NCBI RefSeq assembly: GCF_001556515.1
Contig: NZ_LSJA01000326.1
Span: 1 to 64,000, forward strand
Direction: 5' to 3'
DNA length: 64,000 nucleotides
DNA from: Caulobacter sp. CCH9-E1
Lineage (GTDB): Bacteria; Pseudomonadota; Alphaproteobacteria; Caulobacterales; Caulobacteraceae
Under the pieces are notes generated by a model. The model searched no databases, was not told the origin of the DNA, and saw only the letters and a program-made list of their open reading frames with translations. Shown here piece after piece: positions 37,625 through 46,494 of the stretch (its first letter is position 1; each line of letters starts with the position of its first letter). The translations under genes and the position numbers were made by a program.

Positions 37625-38497
37625 CTAACCCAGGCGGCAGCGCCGCACCCACCAGTCCGGACGGACCGTCTCGATCCGTTCGGCCAGGGTCTCGGCCTCG
37701 ATGTCGCCGGCGCAGAGCGCGAAACAGGTCGCGCCCGATCCCGACATTCGGACCAGCAGACTTTCGGGCTGGTCGCGCAGCACGTCCAGCGCCTCGCCGA
37801 TCAAGGGCGTCAGCGCCACGGCCGGCGCCTCCAGATCGTTGCGCGTGGCGACGCCCAGCCAGGCGGCGGTCTCTTCGGCGGTTTCGAGCTCAGACGGAAC
37901 AAACGGCCGCGCGGCTCCCTCCGGATGCACGGCGGCGTCATAGGCGCGATAGACGGCGCCGGTCGGCGACGGGACGCCCGGATTGACCAGCACCGCGTGC
38001 AGCGGCGGCAAGGCTGGCGCGGGGGACAGCGCCTCCCCTCGCCCTTCGGCCATCAGCGCCGTGGCGCGGAAGCAGGCCGCGCCGTCGGCGCCCAGACTGG
38101 CGGCCAGAGGCTCCAACGCATCATCGGGGATGTTCGGCGCCAGCGCGTCGCGAAGCAACTTCAAGGCCGCGCCGGCGTCGCTGGAGCCGCCGCCCAGCCC
38201 CGCCGCGATCGGCAGGCGCTTGTCGAGGATCAGGCGGTACGGCGGGATCGGCCCGCCCAGCTTGGCGTGGAACGCCCGCGCGGCGCGTAGGACGAGGTTG
38301 TCGTCGCCAGCCGGAATGCTCGCGCCGAACGGCCCCGTCGTTTCGAACGCCAGCGCGTCGCTCGGCTGGATCATCACCTGATCGCCGAGGTCGGCGAAGA
38401 CCATCAGGCTCGAGATCGGGTGATAGCCTTCGGCGTCCGGCCCGCCGACATGGAGGAACAGATTGACCTTGGCGGGCGCGAAGGCGGAAAGCCGCAT
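37625..38497 (-). CDS. ispE: 4-diphosphocytidyl-2-C-methyl-D-erythritol kinase
   Basis: This kinase of the MEP isoprenoid pathway has 290 residues. Motifs seen are the N-terminal FAPAKVNLFLHVGG, the ATP loop LPIAAGLGGGSSDAGAALKLLRD near 100 and the C-terminal VRMSGSGATCFALC near 245, typical of GHMP kinases. It sits 12 bases upstream of the cyclophilin on the same strand and downstream of the TPR lipoprotein. Confidence 0.95.
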   Translation of the reverse strand: MRLSAFAPAKVNLFLHVGGPDAEGYHPISSLMVFADLGDQVMIQPSDALAFETTGPFGASIPAGDDNLVLRAARAFHAKLGGPIPPYRLILDKRLPIAAGLGGGSSDAGAALKLLRDALAPNIPDDALEPLAASLGADGAACFRATALMAEGRGEALSPAPALPPLHAVLVNPGVPSPTGAVYRAYDAAVHPEGAARPFVPSELETAEETAAWLGVATRNDLEAPAVALTPLIGEALDVLRDQPESLLVRMSGSGATCFALCAGDIEAETLAERIETVRPDWWVRRCRLG

Positions 38498-38539
38498 GGA
38501 TCTTCAAAGCTCAGTTGCGTAAAGCGGCCGTGCGATAGC

Positions 38540-40273
38540 TCAGTTGTTGGCCACCGTCGACTTGGCGATCGGCGCGGTCGCCGGCCCCAGCCCGTTCTTC
38601 AGCTTGGCTTCGGCCTCGGCCTTCTGCTTGTCGTCGGGCTCCAGGCTCAGCACGCGCCGCCATTGGAACGTCGCCTCGATCTTGCGCCCCACCTGCCAGT
38701 AGGCGTCGCCCAGGTGGCCGTTCACGTCGGGATCGCCCGGCTCCATCTCGACAGCGGCTTCCAGCTTCTCGACCGCGGTCTTGTAGTCGCCGAGCCGGTA
38801 ATAGGCCCACCCCAGGGAATCGAGCATGGCCCCCGACTGCGGCCGCGCGTCGACCGCCTTCTGGACCATGGCCAAGGCCTCCTTCAGGTGCTGGCCGCGA
38901 TCGATCCAGCTGTAGCCCAGGAAATTCAGCAGTTCGGGCTCGTCCGGATTGAGCTTCAGCGCCGCCTGCAGGTCGCGCTCGGCCTCCGGCCAGCGGCCGC
39001 CCTGCTCCAGCGACACCGCGCGCAGATACAGCAGGCGCCAATCCGGTGAACCGGACTCGTGGGCGATGATCGGATCGAGCACCGCGACGGACTCGTTCCA
39101 TTGGCTGTTGGACCGCAGGAGGTCGGCCAGCGCCACCTGAGCGTCGCGATTGTTCGGGGCCGCGGTCGCGGCGGCGCGAGCCACTTCCAGCGCCTTGGCC
39201 TTGTCGCCCAGGTCGTTCAGCGACCAGGCGGTCTTGGTCTGGGCGGTGACATAGTGGGGCGAGGTCGCCGGGACACGGGCGAAAGCCTCGATCGCGCCCT
39301 TGGGATCCTCGTTCTGGTTCATCAGGTCGCCCAGCAGCACCCACGCCTCGTCGCGGGCGGGATCGAGCCGCAGCGCCAGGCGCAGATAGGCCTGGGCGAA
39401 TTGGATCTGGCGCTCGCCGGCGAAGGTGGCGGCGCAGGCGATCAAGCCCTCGGCCGCGCCCTGGCGGATGGTGGGCGGGGGCGGCGGCGCGCCCTTGGCG
39501 GCGGCCCGAGCGCGGGCGCGCAACAGGCCGATATCGTTCGGCGCCGCGCGCAGAGCGCCATCGTACAAGGCCACGGCGTCGGCGTGACGCTTGCGACGCT
39601 CCAGGAACGCGCCGTAGTCCAGCGTGAAGATGCTGGCGGTCGCGGCGTTGGCGGTCAGCGCCTTGTAGTCGGTCTCGGCCTCGTCATAGCGTTTGGCGCG
39701 CTCGTAAAGCCGCGCCTGGCCTTGCTGGCCGAAGAACTGCACCAGCTTGTCGTTGCGCAGGGTCGGCTGGACCACCGCGCCTTCCTTGTCGCCAGCGAGG
39801 GCGGCGGCCCACGGGCCCAGCAAGGCGGTCGCCTGCTGATGGGGGAAGCCAGGCGGCGAGGTCTTCAGCAGCGTCTCGGCCGTCTTGCCATCTCCGACCG
39901 CGATCGCCTCGACCACGCGAGTCAGCACGCTGAGCCGCTTGACCGCCTCGGGCGTGTCGGCGGCCGTCGGGGCCACCGCCGCGGCGCGCGTGATGTCGCC
40001 GGCCAGCAGCAAGGCCGTGAAGGCCCGCTCGCCGATCAAGCCCGGGTCGTCGTCCATGGAGGCGGCCGCGTCGAAATAGGTCGCCGCCTGCTTCGACTGC
40101 CCATCGCGCAACGCCGCCTGGCCCGCCAGGAACTGGCCATAGGAGCTGCGGGTGTCGAACAGCGGCGAGCCGAGCGCGATCGGCCCCCGCATCGTGATCT
40201 CACGGGGTACGCTGGAACAGGCGGCCAGGGCGGCGACGGAAACGCAGGCGAGGAGGACTTTGATACGCGTCAT
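38540..40273 (-). CDS. TPR-repeat lipoprotein
   Basis: This 577-residue protein opens with a lipoprotein signal (MTRIKVLLACVSVAALAAC, Cys near 19), followed by many TPR helices, for example AKRYDEAETDYKALT, ARDEAWVLLGDLMNQNEDPKGAIEAFARVP and LGWAYYRLGDYKTAVEKLEAAVEMEPGDPDVNGHLGDAYW at the C-terminus. Such lipoproteins usually act as outer-membrane or periplasmic scaffolds. It overlaps nothing and lies between ispE and ETF-QO. The ATG at 40273 is the signal-peptide start. Confidence 0.88.
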   Translation of the reverse strand: MTRIKVLLACVSVAALAACSSVPREITMRGPIALGSPLFDTRSSYGQFLAGQAALRDGQSKQAATYFDAAASMDDDPGLIGERAFTALLLAGDITRAAAVAPTAADTPEAVKRLSVLTRVVEAIAVGDGKTAETLLKTSPPGFPHQQATALLGPWAAALAGDKEGAVVQPTLRNDKLVQFFGQQGQARLYERAKRYDEAETDYKALTANAATASIFTLDYGAFLERRKRHADAVALYDGALRAAPNDIGLLRARARAAAKGAPPPPPTIRQGAAEGLIACAATFAGERQIQFAQAYLRLALRLDPARDEAWVLLGDLMNQNEDPKGAIEAFARVPATSPHYVTAQTKTAWSLNDLGDKAKALEVARAAATAAPNNRDAQVALADLLRSNSQWNESVAVLDPIIAHESGSPDWRLLYLRAVSLEQGGRWPEAERDLQAALKLNPDEPELLNFLGYSWIDRGQHLKEALAMVQKAVDARPQSGAMLDSLGWAYYRLGDYKTAVEKLEAAVEMEPGDPDVNGHLGDAYWQVGRKIEATFQWRRVLSLEPDDKQKAEAEAKLKNGLGPATAPIAKSTVANN

Positions 40274-40312
40274 GGCCCGCACCCTCCGAGGTTTCGAGGC
40301 GGTCCGCAACAA

Positions 40313-40342
40313 AAAGCCTCCCGGTCCGGACCGGGAGGCTTT
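40313..40342 (-). terminator. Terminator of etfD
   Basis: A perfect 30-base palindrome AAAGCCTCCCGGTCC/GGACCGGGAGGCTTT followed by TTGTT on the minus strand. It separates etfD from the TPR gene. Confidence 0.9.
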
Positions 40343-40363
40343 CGGGCGCTTCAGGCGCGCCGC

Positions 40364-42034
40364 TTACATGTTCGGATAGTTGGGTCCGCCGCCGCCTTCC
40401 GGCGTGGTCCAGACGATGTTCTGCGAAGGATCCTTGATGTCGCAGGTCTTGCAGTGGACGCAGTTCTGGGCGTTGATCTGGAAGCGCGGATCCCCGCCCT
40501 GCTCGTTGTAGAGCACCTCGTAGACGCCGGCCGGGCAGTAAAGGCGCGCCGGCTCGCCGTACTTGGGCAGGTTGACCGCGATCGGGATCGACGGGTCCTT
40601 CAGCTTCAGGTGCGCCGGCTGGTCTTCCTCGTGGTTGGTCGCCGACAGGAACACGCTCGACAGCTTGTCGAAGCTGATCACGCCGTCGGGCTTGGGATAG
40701 ACGATCGGCTTGTAGTCCTTGGCCAGCCCCGTCGAGGCCGCGTCGGTCTTGTCGTGCTTCATCGTGCCGAAGAACGAGAAGCCGAACAGGTGGTTGGTCC
40801 ACATGTCCAGCATGCCGAACGCGCCGCCCAGGGCGGTGCCGAACTTGCCCAGCAGCGGCTTGGCGTTGCGAACGACCTTCAGCTCCTTGGCCACCCACGA
40901 GGTCTCATAGGACGCCTGGTAGGCGGTCAGCTCATCGCTGGCGCGGCCGGCCTGAACCGCCTCGAACGCGGCCTCGGCGGCCAGAATGCCGGTCTTGACG
41001 GCGTTGTGGCTGCCCTTGATGCGCGGCACGTTGACGAAACCGGCCGAGCAGCCGATCAGCGCGCCGCCCGGGAAGGTCAGTTTCGGCACCGACTGATAGC
41101 CGCCCTCGGTGATGGCGCGGGCGCCGTAGGCGATGCGCTTGCCGCCTTCCAGGTGCGGGCGCACGGTCGGGTGCTGCTTGAAGCGCTGGAACTCGTCGAA
41201 CGGCGACAGCCAGGGGTTCTTGTAGTTCAGGTGCACGACGTAGCCGATGGCCACGTAGTTGTCCCCGAAGTGGTACATGAAGCTGCCGCCGCCGGTCTTG
41301 TTGTCCAGCGGCCAGCCGGTGGTGTGCTCGGCCAGGCCCGGCTGGTGCTTTTCGGGCGGGACCTGCCACAGCTCCTTGATGCCGATGCCGTACTTCTGCG
41401 GCGACTTGCCCGCGTCGAGATTGAACTTGGCGATCAGCTGCTTGGCCAACGAGCCGCGCACGCCCTCGGCGATGAAGACGTACTTGCCATGCAGTTCCAT
41501 GCCCGGCTGGTAGTCCGGCTTGTGGTGGCCGTCCTTGGCGATGCCGACGACGCCGACGACGACGCCCTTGACCGAGCCGTCGGCGTTCCAGACGAGGTCC
41601 GAGGCCGCGAAGCCCGGATAGATCTCGACGCCCAGCTCTTCGGCCTTGGTCGCCAGCCAGCGGGTGAGGTTGGCCAGCGAGGCGATGTAGCAGCCGTGGT
41701 TGTGCATGAAGGGCGGCATCGCCCACATGGGCAGGGAAAGCTCGCCTTGCGGCCCCAGCAGCTTGAAGCGGTCCTTGGTGACCGGCGTCTCGAGCGGCGC
41801 ACCCTCTTCCTTCCAGTTGGGGAACAGTTCGGCCAGGCCCTTGGGATCGATCACGGCGCCCGACAGGATGTGCGCGCCGACTTCCGAGCCTTTTTCCAGC
41901 AGGGCGACCGAAATGTCGGTCCCGGCCTTGGCGGCCATCTGCTTCAGGCGGATCGCGGCCGAGAGCCCCGCGGGACCGCCGCCGACGATCACGACGTCGT
42001 ACTCCATCGACTCGCGTTCGAGGTCTTCGCTCAT
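40364..42034 (-). CDS. etfD: Electron transfer flavoprotein-ubiquinone oxidoreductase
   Basis: This membrane-attached flavoprotein takes electrons from ETF and reduces ubiquinone, serving acyl-CoA dehydrogenases such as the one at 21.5-22.7 kb. It has 556 residues: FAD motif DVVIVGGGPAGLSAAIRL near 12, an FAD-binding GCSAGFVNVPRIKGSHNAVKTGILAAEAAFEA near 325, and the C-terminal 4Fe-4S segment CPAGVYEV...NCVHCKTCDIKDPSQNIVW with four cysteines. Its ATG at 42034 faces the divergent UDG gene. Confidence 0.96.
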   Translation of the reverse strand: MSEDLERESMEYDVVIVGGGPAGLSAAIRLKQMAAKAGTDISVALLEKGSEVGAHILSGAVIDPKGLAELFPNWKEEGAPLETPVTKDRFKLLGPQGELSLPMWAMPPFMHNHGCYIASLANLTRWLATKAEELGVEIYPGFAASDLVWNADGSVKGVVVGVVGIAKDGHHKPDYQPGMELHGKYVFIAEGVRGSLAKQLIAKFNLDAGKSPQKYGIGIKELWQVPPEKHQPGLAEHTTGWPLDNKTGGGSFMYHFGDNYVAIGYVVHLNYKNPWLSPFDEFQRFKQHPTVRPHLEGGKRIAYGARAITEGGYQSVPKLTFPGGALIGCSAGFVNVPRIKGSHNAVKTGILAAEAAFEAVQAGRASDELTAYQASYETSWVAKELKVVRNAKPLLGKFGTALGGAFGMLDMWTNHLFGFSFFGTMKHDKTDAASTGLAKDYKPIVYPKPDGVISFDKLSSVFLSATNHEEDQPAHLKLKDPSIPIAVNLPKYGEPARLYCPAGVYEVLYNEQGGDPRFQINAQNCVHCKTCDIKDPSQNIVWTTPEGGGGPNYPNM

Positions 42035-42245
42035 GGGTTCTCCCGGTTGGGCCCTGCGGCCCCTCTTATCACTGTTTGAATCACAGCTTATCCGTACCTG
42101 ACGCTGAGGCGGTCAAGCGTCCGCCGCAATTTTTCGCTGCGCCGCAGCGTGGATAAGACCTCCCAACGCCAAGCGTTTCCACATTCGGCGCGCGGTCGCG
42201 CCAAAAGCGCTGACTTTTTCATGCGTCCCGCTTTATGACGGTGAC
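42035..42245. promoter_or_regulatory. Divergent region etfD / uracil glycosylase
   Basis: These 211 bases hold both promoters. A GAATC CcrM site lies near 42077. A CTTATCC/GGATAAG pair lies about 65 bases apart; it could be chance. No clear -10/-35 assignment is made. Confidence 0.3.
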
Positions 42246-43064
42246 ATGAGCCCCGCCGTCGATCAACGCGCCGTCGAGAGCCTGCTGGCCTTCTGGGCCG
42301 ATGCGGGCGTCGAGGCCTCGTACGCGGAGGCGCCAATCGACCGCCTGGCCGAGGGCGCGGCGATGCTGCGGGCCAAGAGCCAGCCCCCGCCGCCGCCCCA
42401 GCCGTCGCGTCCGGGCCTGGCCGCCGTACGTGGCCCCGACGTTGGAACGGCGATCGCCGCGGCCAAGGCCGCCGCGGCCGCCTGCCAGGATCTGGAGAGC
42501 CTCGCCGCCGCCATCGCCGCCTTCGATGGCTGCGCGCTGAAAACGCAAGGCGCCAAGCAGGCGGTGTTCTCGCGAGGCGTCGCCGACGCGCCGCTGATGA
42601 TCATCGGCGAAGGCCCGGGCGCCGACGAGGACGCCCAAGGCGCGCCGTTCGTCGGCCGGGCCGGCAAGCTGCTGGACCGGATGCTGAAGGCAGCCGGCCT
42701 AGAAGGTCGCGTCTTCATCACCAACACCGTCTTCTGGCGACCGCCCGGCAACCGCACGCCCACCCCGCAGGAGCAGGCCGTCTGCGCCCCCTTCGTCGAG
42801 CGCGCCATCGCGCTGGTGAAGCCCAGGATGCTGCTCCTGGCCGGCGGCGCGTCGGCCAAGGCGATGCTCAAGCGCGACGAAGGCATCCTGTCGATGCGCG
42901 GCCGCTGGTTTGAATGGCTGTCCGAAGACAAGGCCACCGAACTGCCGGCCATGCCCACCCTGCACCCGGCTTTCCTGCTGCGGACGCCCGCCCAGAAAAA
43001 GAAGGCGTGGCAAGACCTTCTGACATTAACCGAACGGCTTGATCGGCCGGAGCGCCCCCACTAG
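42246..43064 (+). CDS. Uracil-DNA glycosylase, family 4-like
   Basis: This 272-residue DNA repair enzyme removes uracil. It shows the iron-sulfur-type N-terminal FDGCALK cysteine near 97, motif A LMIIGEGPGADEDAQGAPFVGRAGKLLDRML near 118, NTVFWRPPGNRTPTPQEQAVCAPFVERA near 160 (a further cysteine) and motif B TLHPAFLLRTPAQKKKAWQDL near 240. The first ~80 residues are a proline-rich extension. It is divergent from etfD. Confidence 0.93.
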   Translation: MSPAVDQRAVESLLAFWADAGVEASYAEAPIDRLAEGAAMLRAKSQPPPPPQPSRPGLAAVRGPDVGTAIAAAKAAAAACQDLESLAAAIAAFDGCALKTQGAKQAVFSRGVADAPLMIIGEGPGADEDAQGAPFVGRAGKLLDRMLKAAGLEGRVFITNTVFWRPPGNRTPTPQEQAVCAPFVERAIALVKPRMLLLAGGASAKAMLKRDEGILSMRGRWFEWLSEDKATELPAMPTLHPAFLLRTPAQKKKAWQDLLTLTERLDRPERPH

Positions 43065-43080
43065 AAGTTTCCCCCACCAG

Positions 43081-44718
43081 TTGAACGGGGACGCGCGGCT
43101 TCGGGGGCGCGGACAGCTTTTGCCGCTTTGGACTCGCGCCCTGGCCGTCGTTTCGGCCTTCTTCCTGTGCTTCGCGATCGCGCACGCCAGCGCGCTCGAA
43201 CCGCTGTCGCAGGACGACGCGCGCGCCTATCGCGCCGCCTTCGCCGCGACCGATCGCGGTGACTTCGACGCCGCCGAGGCGGCCTTCGCCAAGGTTCGCG
43301 ACCGCAGCCTGTCCGGACGGCTGGCCTTCGCCAAGCTGATGCATCCGACGCTCTATTCGGCCCGCTATGACGAGCTCGCTGGCTGGCTGAACCGCTATGG
43401 CGACGAAGCCGGCGCCGAGCGGATCTACGCCCTGGCGGTCAAGCGCAGGCCGGCCGGCAAGCAGGTCGCATCGCCGCTGATCCCCGCGCTGTTCGTCACC
43501 GACGATCGTCGTCCGTCGCCTGTCGACAAGGGCCGCGCCGCGCGCGAGGCCTATTATTCCGGCGACGTCCGCCGCGCCTATGCCCTGGCCGTCGCCAGCG
43601 GCGAGCGCTGGATCGCCGGGCTGTCGTCCTATCGCCTGGGCGAGGCCGATCAGGCCCAGCGGTTCTTCGAGCAAGTCGCCGACGATCCCAAGCAGGACGA
43701 ATGGATGCGCGCCGCCGGCGCCTTCTGGGCCGCGCGCGCGGCCAGCCAGGCCGGCGGCGAGGACCGCGCCCGCCAGCTGCTGGTCAAGGCCAGCGCCGCG
43801 CCGCACACCTTCTATGGCATGATCGCCATGCGCCAGCTGGCTTTGGCGGGCCTGGCGACGCCCGGCGAGCTGGAGGACCCGATCGCGGCCCTGATCACCC
43901 GCGCGTCGTACGCCGGGCCCGACAGCGCCTCCCTGGACCGTCTGCTGCGCTCGGATCCGCGCGCCCATCGCGCCGCCGCCCTGGCCCAGATCGGCCGCTG
44001 GCGCGAAGCTGGCGAGGAGCTTCGCGCCGGCCTCTCCCTGGCCGACACCGAGACCTTGCGCGGCGACTGGACCACCCTGGCCCTGGCGCTCAACGCCAAC
44101 GCCCCGCTGAACGCCGGCCGCCCCATGCGCCGCGTCGGCGGCGAGGACTATCCCCTGCCCGCCCTGGAGCCGATCGGCGGCTTCACGCTGGACAAGGCCC
44201 TGGTCTACGCCCTGGTGCGCCAGGAAAGCCGCTTCGACCCGATGGCCGTCTCGCACGCCGGCGCCGTGGGGCTGATGCAGGTGATGCCCGTCGCCGCCGC
44301 GCGGGCCGCCGGCGACGACAAGCTCCTAGCCGACACCACGCCGCTGTTCGATCCCGCCTTCAACCTGCGGGTCGGGCAGGACTATTTCACCTGGCTGATG
44401 GATCGCGGCCTGCAGAGCCCCGACATCCTCCGCGCCGTCGCCGCCTATAACGGGGGGCCGGGCACGCTGAACCGCACGCTGCAGCAACTCGGCGCCGACT
44501 GCGACAGCCTGCTGCTGATCGAGAGCCTGCCGTTCCAGGAGACCCGCAACTACGTCGAGAAGGTGATGGCCAGCTACTGGACCTATCGCAAGCTGATGGG
44601 CGCCGAGACCCGCACGCTCGACGCCGTGGCCAGCGGCGCGCGCCTGGTCGACTTCCGCCTGGATCCCAAGGTGCAGCAGGTCACCTCGATCGGTGAGCTG
44701 GTCAACAGTCTGCCGTAG
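43081..44718 (+). CDS. Soluble lytic murein transglycosylase (Slt family)
   Basis: This exported enzyme cleaves peptidoglycan glycan strands to anhydro-muropeptides. It has a long helical superhelix domain after the signal peptide (LWTRALAVVSAFFLCFAIAHAS). The catalytic domain is near the C-terminus: VYALVRQESRFDPMAVSHAGAVGLMQVMPVAA with the catalytic glutamate in QESRF, then YNGGPGTLNRTLQQL and ETRNYVEKVMASYWTYRKL. No ATG is available before the signal peptide; TTG 43081 or TTG 43039 may start it. I use 43081, and the upstream choice would overlap the UDG end. Confidence 0.9.
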   Translation: MNGDARLRGRGQLLPLWTRALAVVSAFFLCFAIAHASALEPLSQDDARAYRAAFAATDRGDFDAAEAAFAKVRDRSLSGRLAFAKLMHPTLYSARYDELAGWLNRYGDEAGAERIYALAVKRRPAGKQVASPLIPALFVTDDRRPSPVDKGRAAREAYYSGDVRRAYALAVASGERWIAGLSSYRLGEADQAQRFFEQVADDPKQDEWMRAAGAFWAARAASQAGGEDRARQLLVKASAAPHTFYGMIAMRQLALAGLATPGELEDPIAALITRASYAGPDSASLDRLLRSDPRAHRAAALAQIGRWREAGEELRAGLSLADTETLRGDWTTLALALNANAPLNAGRPMRRVGGEDYPLPALEPIGGFTLDKALVYALVRQESRFDPMAVSHAGAVGLMQVMPVAAARAAGDDKLLADTTPLFDPAFNLRVGQDYFTWLMDRGLQSPDILRAVAAYNGGPGTLNRTLQQLGADCDSLLLIESLPFQETRNYVEKVMASYWTYRKLMGAETRTLDAVASGARLVDFRLDPKVQQVTSIGELVNSLP

Positions 44719-44733
44719 GACGGTTTTTGAACT

Positions 44734-44861
44734 CCGACCTCCCCGGCGAACGCCGGGGCCCAGATACAGACTGAGCGGTTGGCGTGAATGCGCCAGTCCG
44801 CGGCGCCAGACCTCGTACCCCGTGAATTGATCTGGACCCCGACATTCGCCGGGGAGGTCGG
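44734..44861. repeat. Palindromic repeat between convergent genes
   Basis: A 17-base perfect inverted repeat: CCGACCTCCCCGGCGAA (44734-44750) and TTCGCCGGGGAGGTCGG (44845-44861), with CCCAGAT/ATCTGGA pairing just inside. It fills the space between slt and the glycosyltransferase-like gene and belongs to the CCCGGCG...GGGGCCCAG class of Caulobacter repeats. Confidence 0.8.
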
Positions 44862-44871
44862 TGGAAAGGCG

Positions 44872-45327
44872 CTAGTAGGTCAGCCGCCTAGCTTTGAGAG
44901 TCTTGGCCAGCGCCCGCTCATCGCCCCCATTCGCCGGCCAATCCAGGCGACGGAGCAGCACGCCGTGCAGGCGTCGCGCCAACAGCCCGCCCGGCGCGGC
45001 CAGGACCGCCGGAGCGCCGCCGCCCCCCGCCAAGTGTTTCTCGACCGGCTCGCGCCAGCCCTCGCGCAAAGCCGGCGCCGCGCGCAGGGTCAGGATCCAA
45101 TCGCCTCGCGCCGCGCCCGCCCCCGCCGCAAAGCCGGCGGCCGCGTCGCCCTCTGTCGAAACCAACCGCGCGCCGCTATCCTCGGCCAAGGCTTCGACGC
45201 CGGGCGGCGAGGGACCAACCAGGATCACTTCCTTGACCAGGCCATCGACGGCGGCGGGCACCAGCATGGCCATCTGGGCGGCCAGGCCCGGCAGATCCTC
45301 GGAAGCGAGCAGCAGGATGGAGATCAT
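44872..45327 (-). CDS. Short glycosyltransferase-like protein
   Basis: This 151-residue protein starts MISILLLASEDLPGLAAQMAMLVPAAVDGLVKEVILVGP and continues with DDSGARLVS and AAGFAAGAGAARGDWILTLRAAPALREGW, a pattern like the first half of a GT-A (family 2) nucleotide-sugar domain. The usual DxD motif is replaced by LRAAPAL, and the acceptor half is short, so catalysis is doubtful. It starts 42 bases after the radical SAM stop on the same strand. Confidence 0.65.
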   Translation of the reverse strand: MISILLLASEDLPGLAAQMAMLVPAAVDGLVKEVILVGPSPPGVEALAEDSGARLVSTEGDAAAGFAAGAGAARGDWILTLRAAPALREGWREPVEKHLAGGGGAPAVLAAPGGLLARRLHGVLLRRLDWPANGGDERALAKTLKARRLTY

Positions 45328-45368
45328 GGCCTTGCTTCGCTAGCGGGCGCCGCGCGGTCAAGCGGCAA

Positions 45369-46454
45369 CTAGCCGAACAGGTCCATCTGCGCGCCGCCCA
45401 GCACGGGCCGCTTGAACTGGCTGCAGTCCAGCGGCGACCACGGCTGATCCAGGCCGAACTTCTTGACCGCCAGGTGGAAGCGCTGGCGCAGCACCTCGGC
45501 CACCGGCCCCTCGCCCGTCATCCGCTCGCCCCAGCCCGAGCGATAGGTCTCGCCGCGCCGCACCTGACGCACCAGCGACATCACCCGCCGCGCGCGATCG
45601 GGGTGATCGGTCTCCAGCCACTCCTCGAACAGCTGGGCGATCTCGCGCGGCAGGCGCAAAGCGACATAGCCCGCCCCGCGCGCGCCGGCCCTGGCGGAAG
45701 CCTCAAGCACCGCCTCGACCTCGTGGTCATTGAGGCCGGGGATGGCCGGGGCGAACATCACCGTCACCGGCACGCCGGCCTCGGTCAGCCGCCGCACCGC
45801 CTCGATCCGCTTGCCAGGCGTGGCCGCGCGCGGCTCCATGCTGCGCGCCAGCTTGCGGTCCAGGGTGGTGATCGAGATCGCCACCCGCGTCAGCTTCCGC
45901 TCGGCCAGCCGCGCATAGATGTCGAGGTCGCGCAGGATCAGCGCCGACTTGGTGATGATCGTGAACGGGTGGCTGCAGCGCTCCAGCACCTCGATCACTT
46001 GTCGCGTCACGCGCAGCTGCTTCTCGTCGGGCTGGTAGGGATCGGTGTCGCCGCCGATGTGGATCGTCGCGGGCGTATAGCTGGCCTTGGCGAGCTCCTT
46101 CTCAAGCAGCTCCCCCGCGTGCGGCTTGAAGAAGATCTTGCTCTCGAAATCCAGACCCGGCGACAGCCCTAGATAAGCGTGGGCGGGGCGCGCGTAGCAG
46201 TAGATGCAGCCGTGGCTACAGCCGCGGTACGGATTGATCGAGCGGTCGAAGCCGACGTCGGGGCTCTGGTTGCGGGCGATGATCGTCCGCGACTTCATCG
46301 GCTGAAGCTCGGTCTTCAGCTGCTTGGGCTCTTCCTCCTCGCCCCAGCCGTCGTCGAAGGCCTCGCGCTCCAGCGCCTCGAAGCGCCCCGTCCGGTTGGA
46401 CCGCGCCCCCCGCCCGCGCGGAACCGCGCCCTTGATGTTCGTCGCCTGGGCCAT
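45369..46454 (-). CDS. PA0069-type radical SAM protein
   Basis: This 361-residue radical SAM protein of the spore photoproduct lyase-like PA0069 group has the iron-sulfur motif YRGCSHGCIYCYARPAHAYLG near residue 78, a SAM-site segment THIGGDTDPYQPDEKQLRVTRQVIEVLERCSHPFTIITKSALILRDLD and the C-terminal GYVALRLPREI. Its reaction is not known. The N-terminal ~50 residues are charged and basic, rich in arginine. The ATG at 46454 is well supported. Confidence 0.9.
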   Translation of the reverse strand: MAQATNIKGAVPRGRGARSNRTGRFEALEREAFDDGWGEEEEPKQLKTELQPMKSRTIIARNQSPDVGFDRSINPYRGCSHGCIYCYARPAHAYLGLSPGLDFESKIFFKPHAGELLEKELAKASYTPATIHIGGDTDPYQPDEKQLRVTRQVIEVLERCSHPFTIITKSALILRDLDIYARLAERKLTRVAISITTLDRKLARSMEPRAATPGKRIEAVRRLTEAGVPVTVMFAPAIPGLNDHEVEAVLEASARAGARGAGYVALRLPREIAQLFEEWLETDHPDRARRVMSLVRQVRRGETYRSGWGERMTGEGPVAEVLRQRFHLAVKKFGLDQPWSPLDCSQFKRPVLGGAQMDLFG

Positions 46455-46494
46455 GGCCCAATCATGTCACGAGAAAAGAACATTTCAAGAACAT

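Noticed and set aside
42084..42161. A CTTATCC/GGATAAG pair as a regulatory operator between etfD and the uracil glycosylase gene.
   Set aside because: The two halves are about 65 bases apart and short, so chance is likely; no regulator gene is adjacent.
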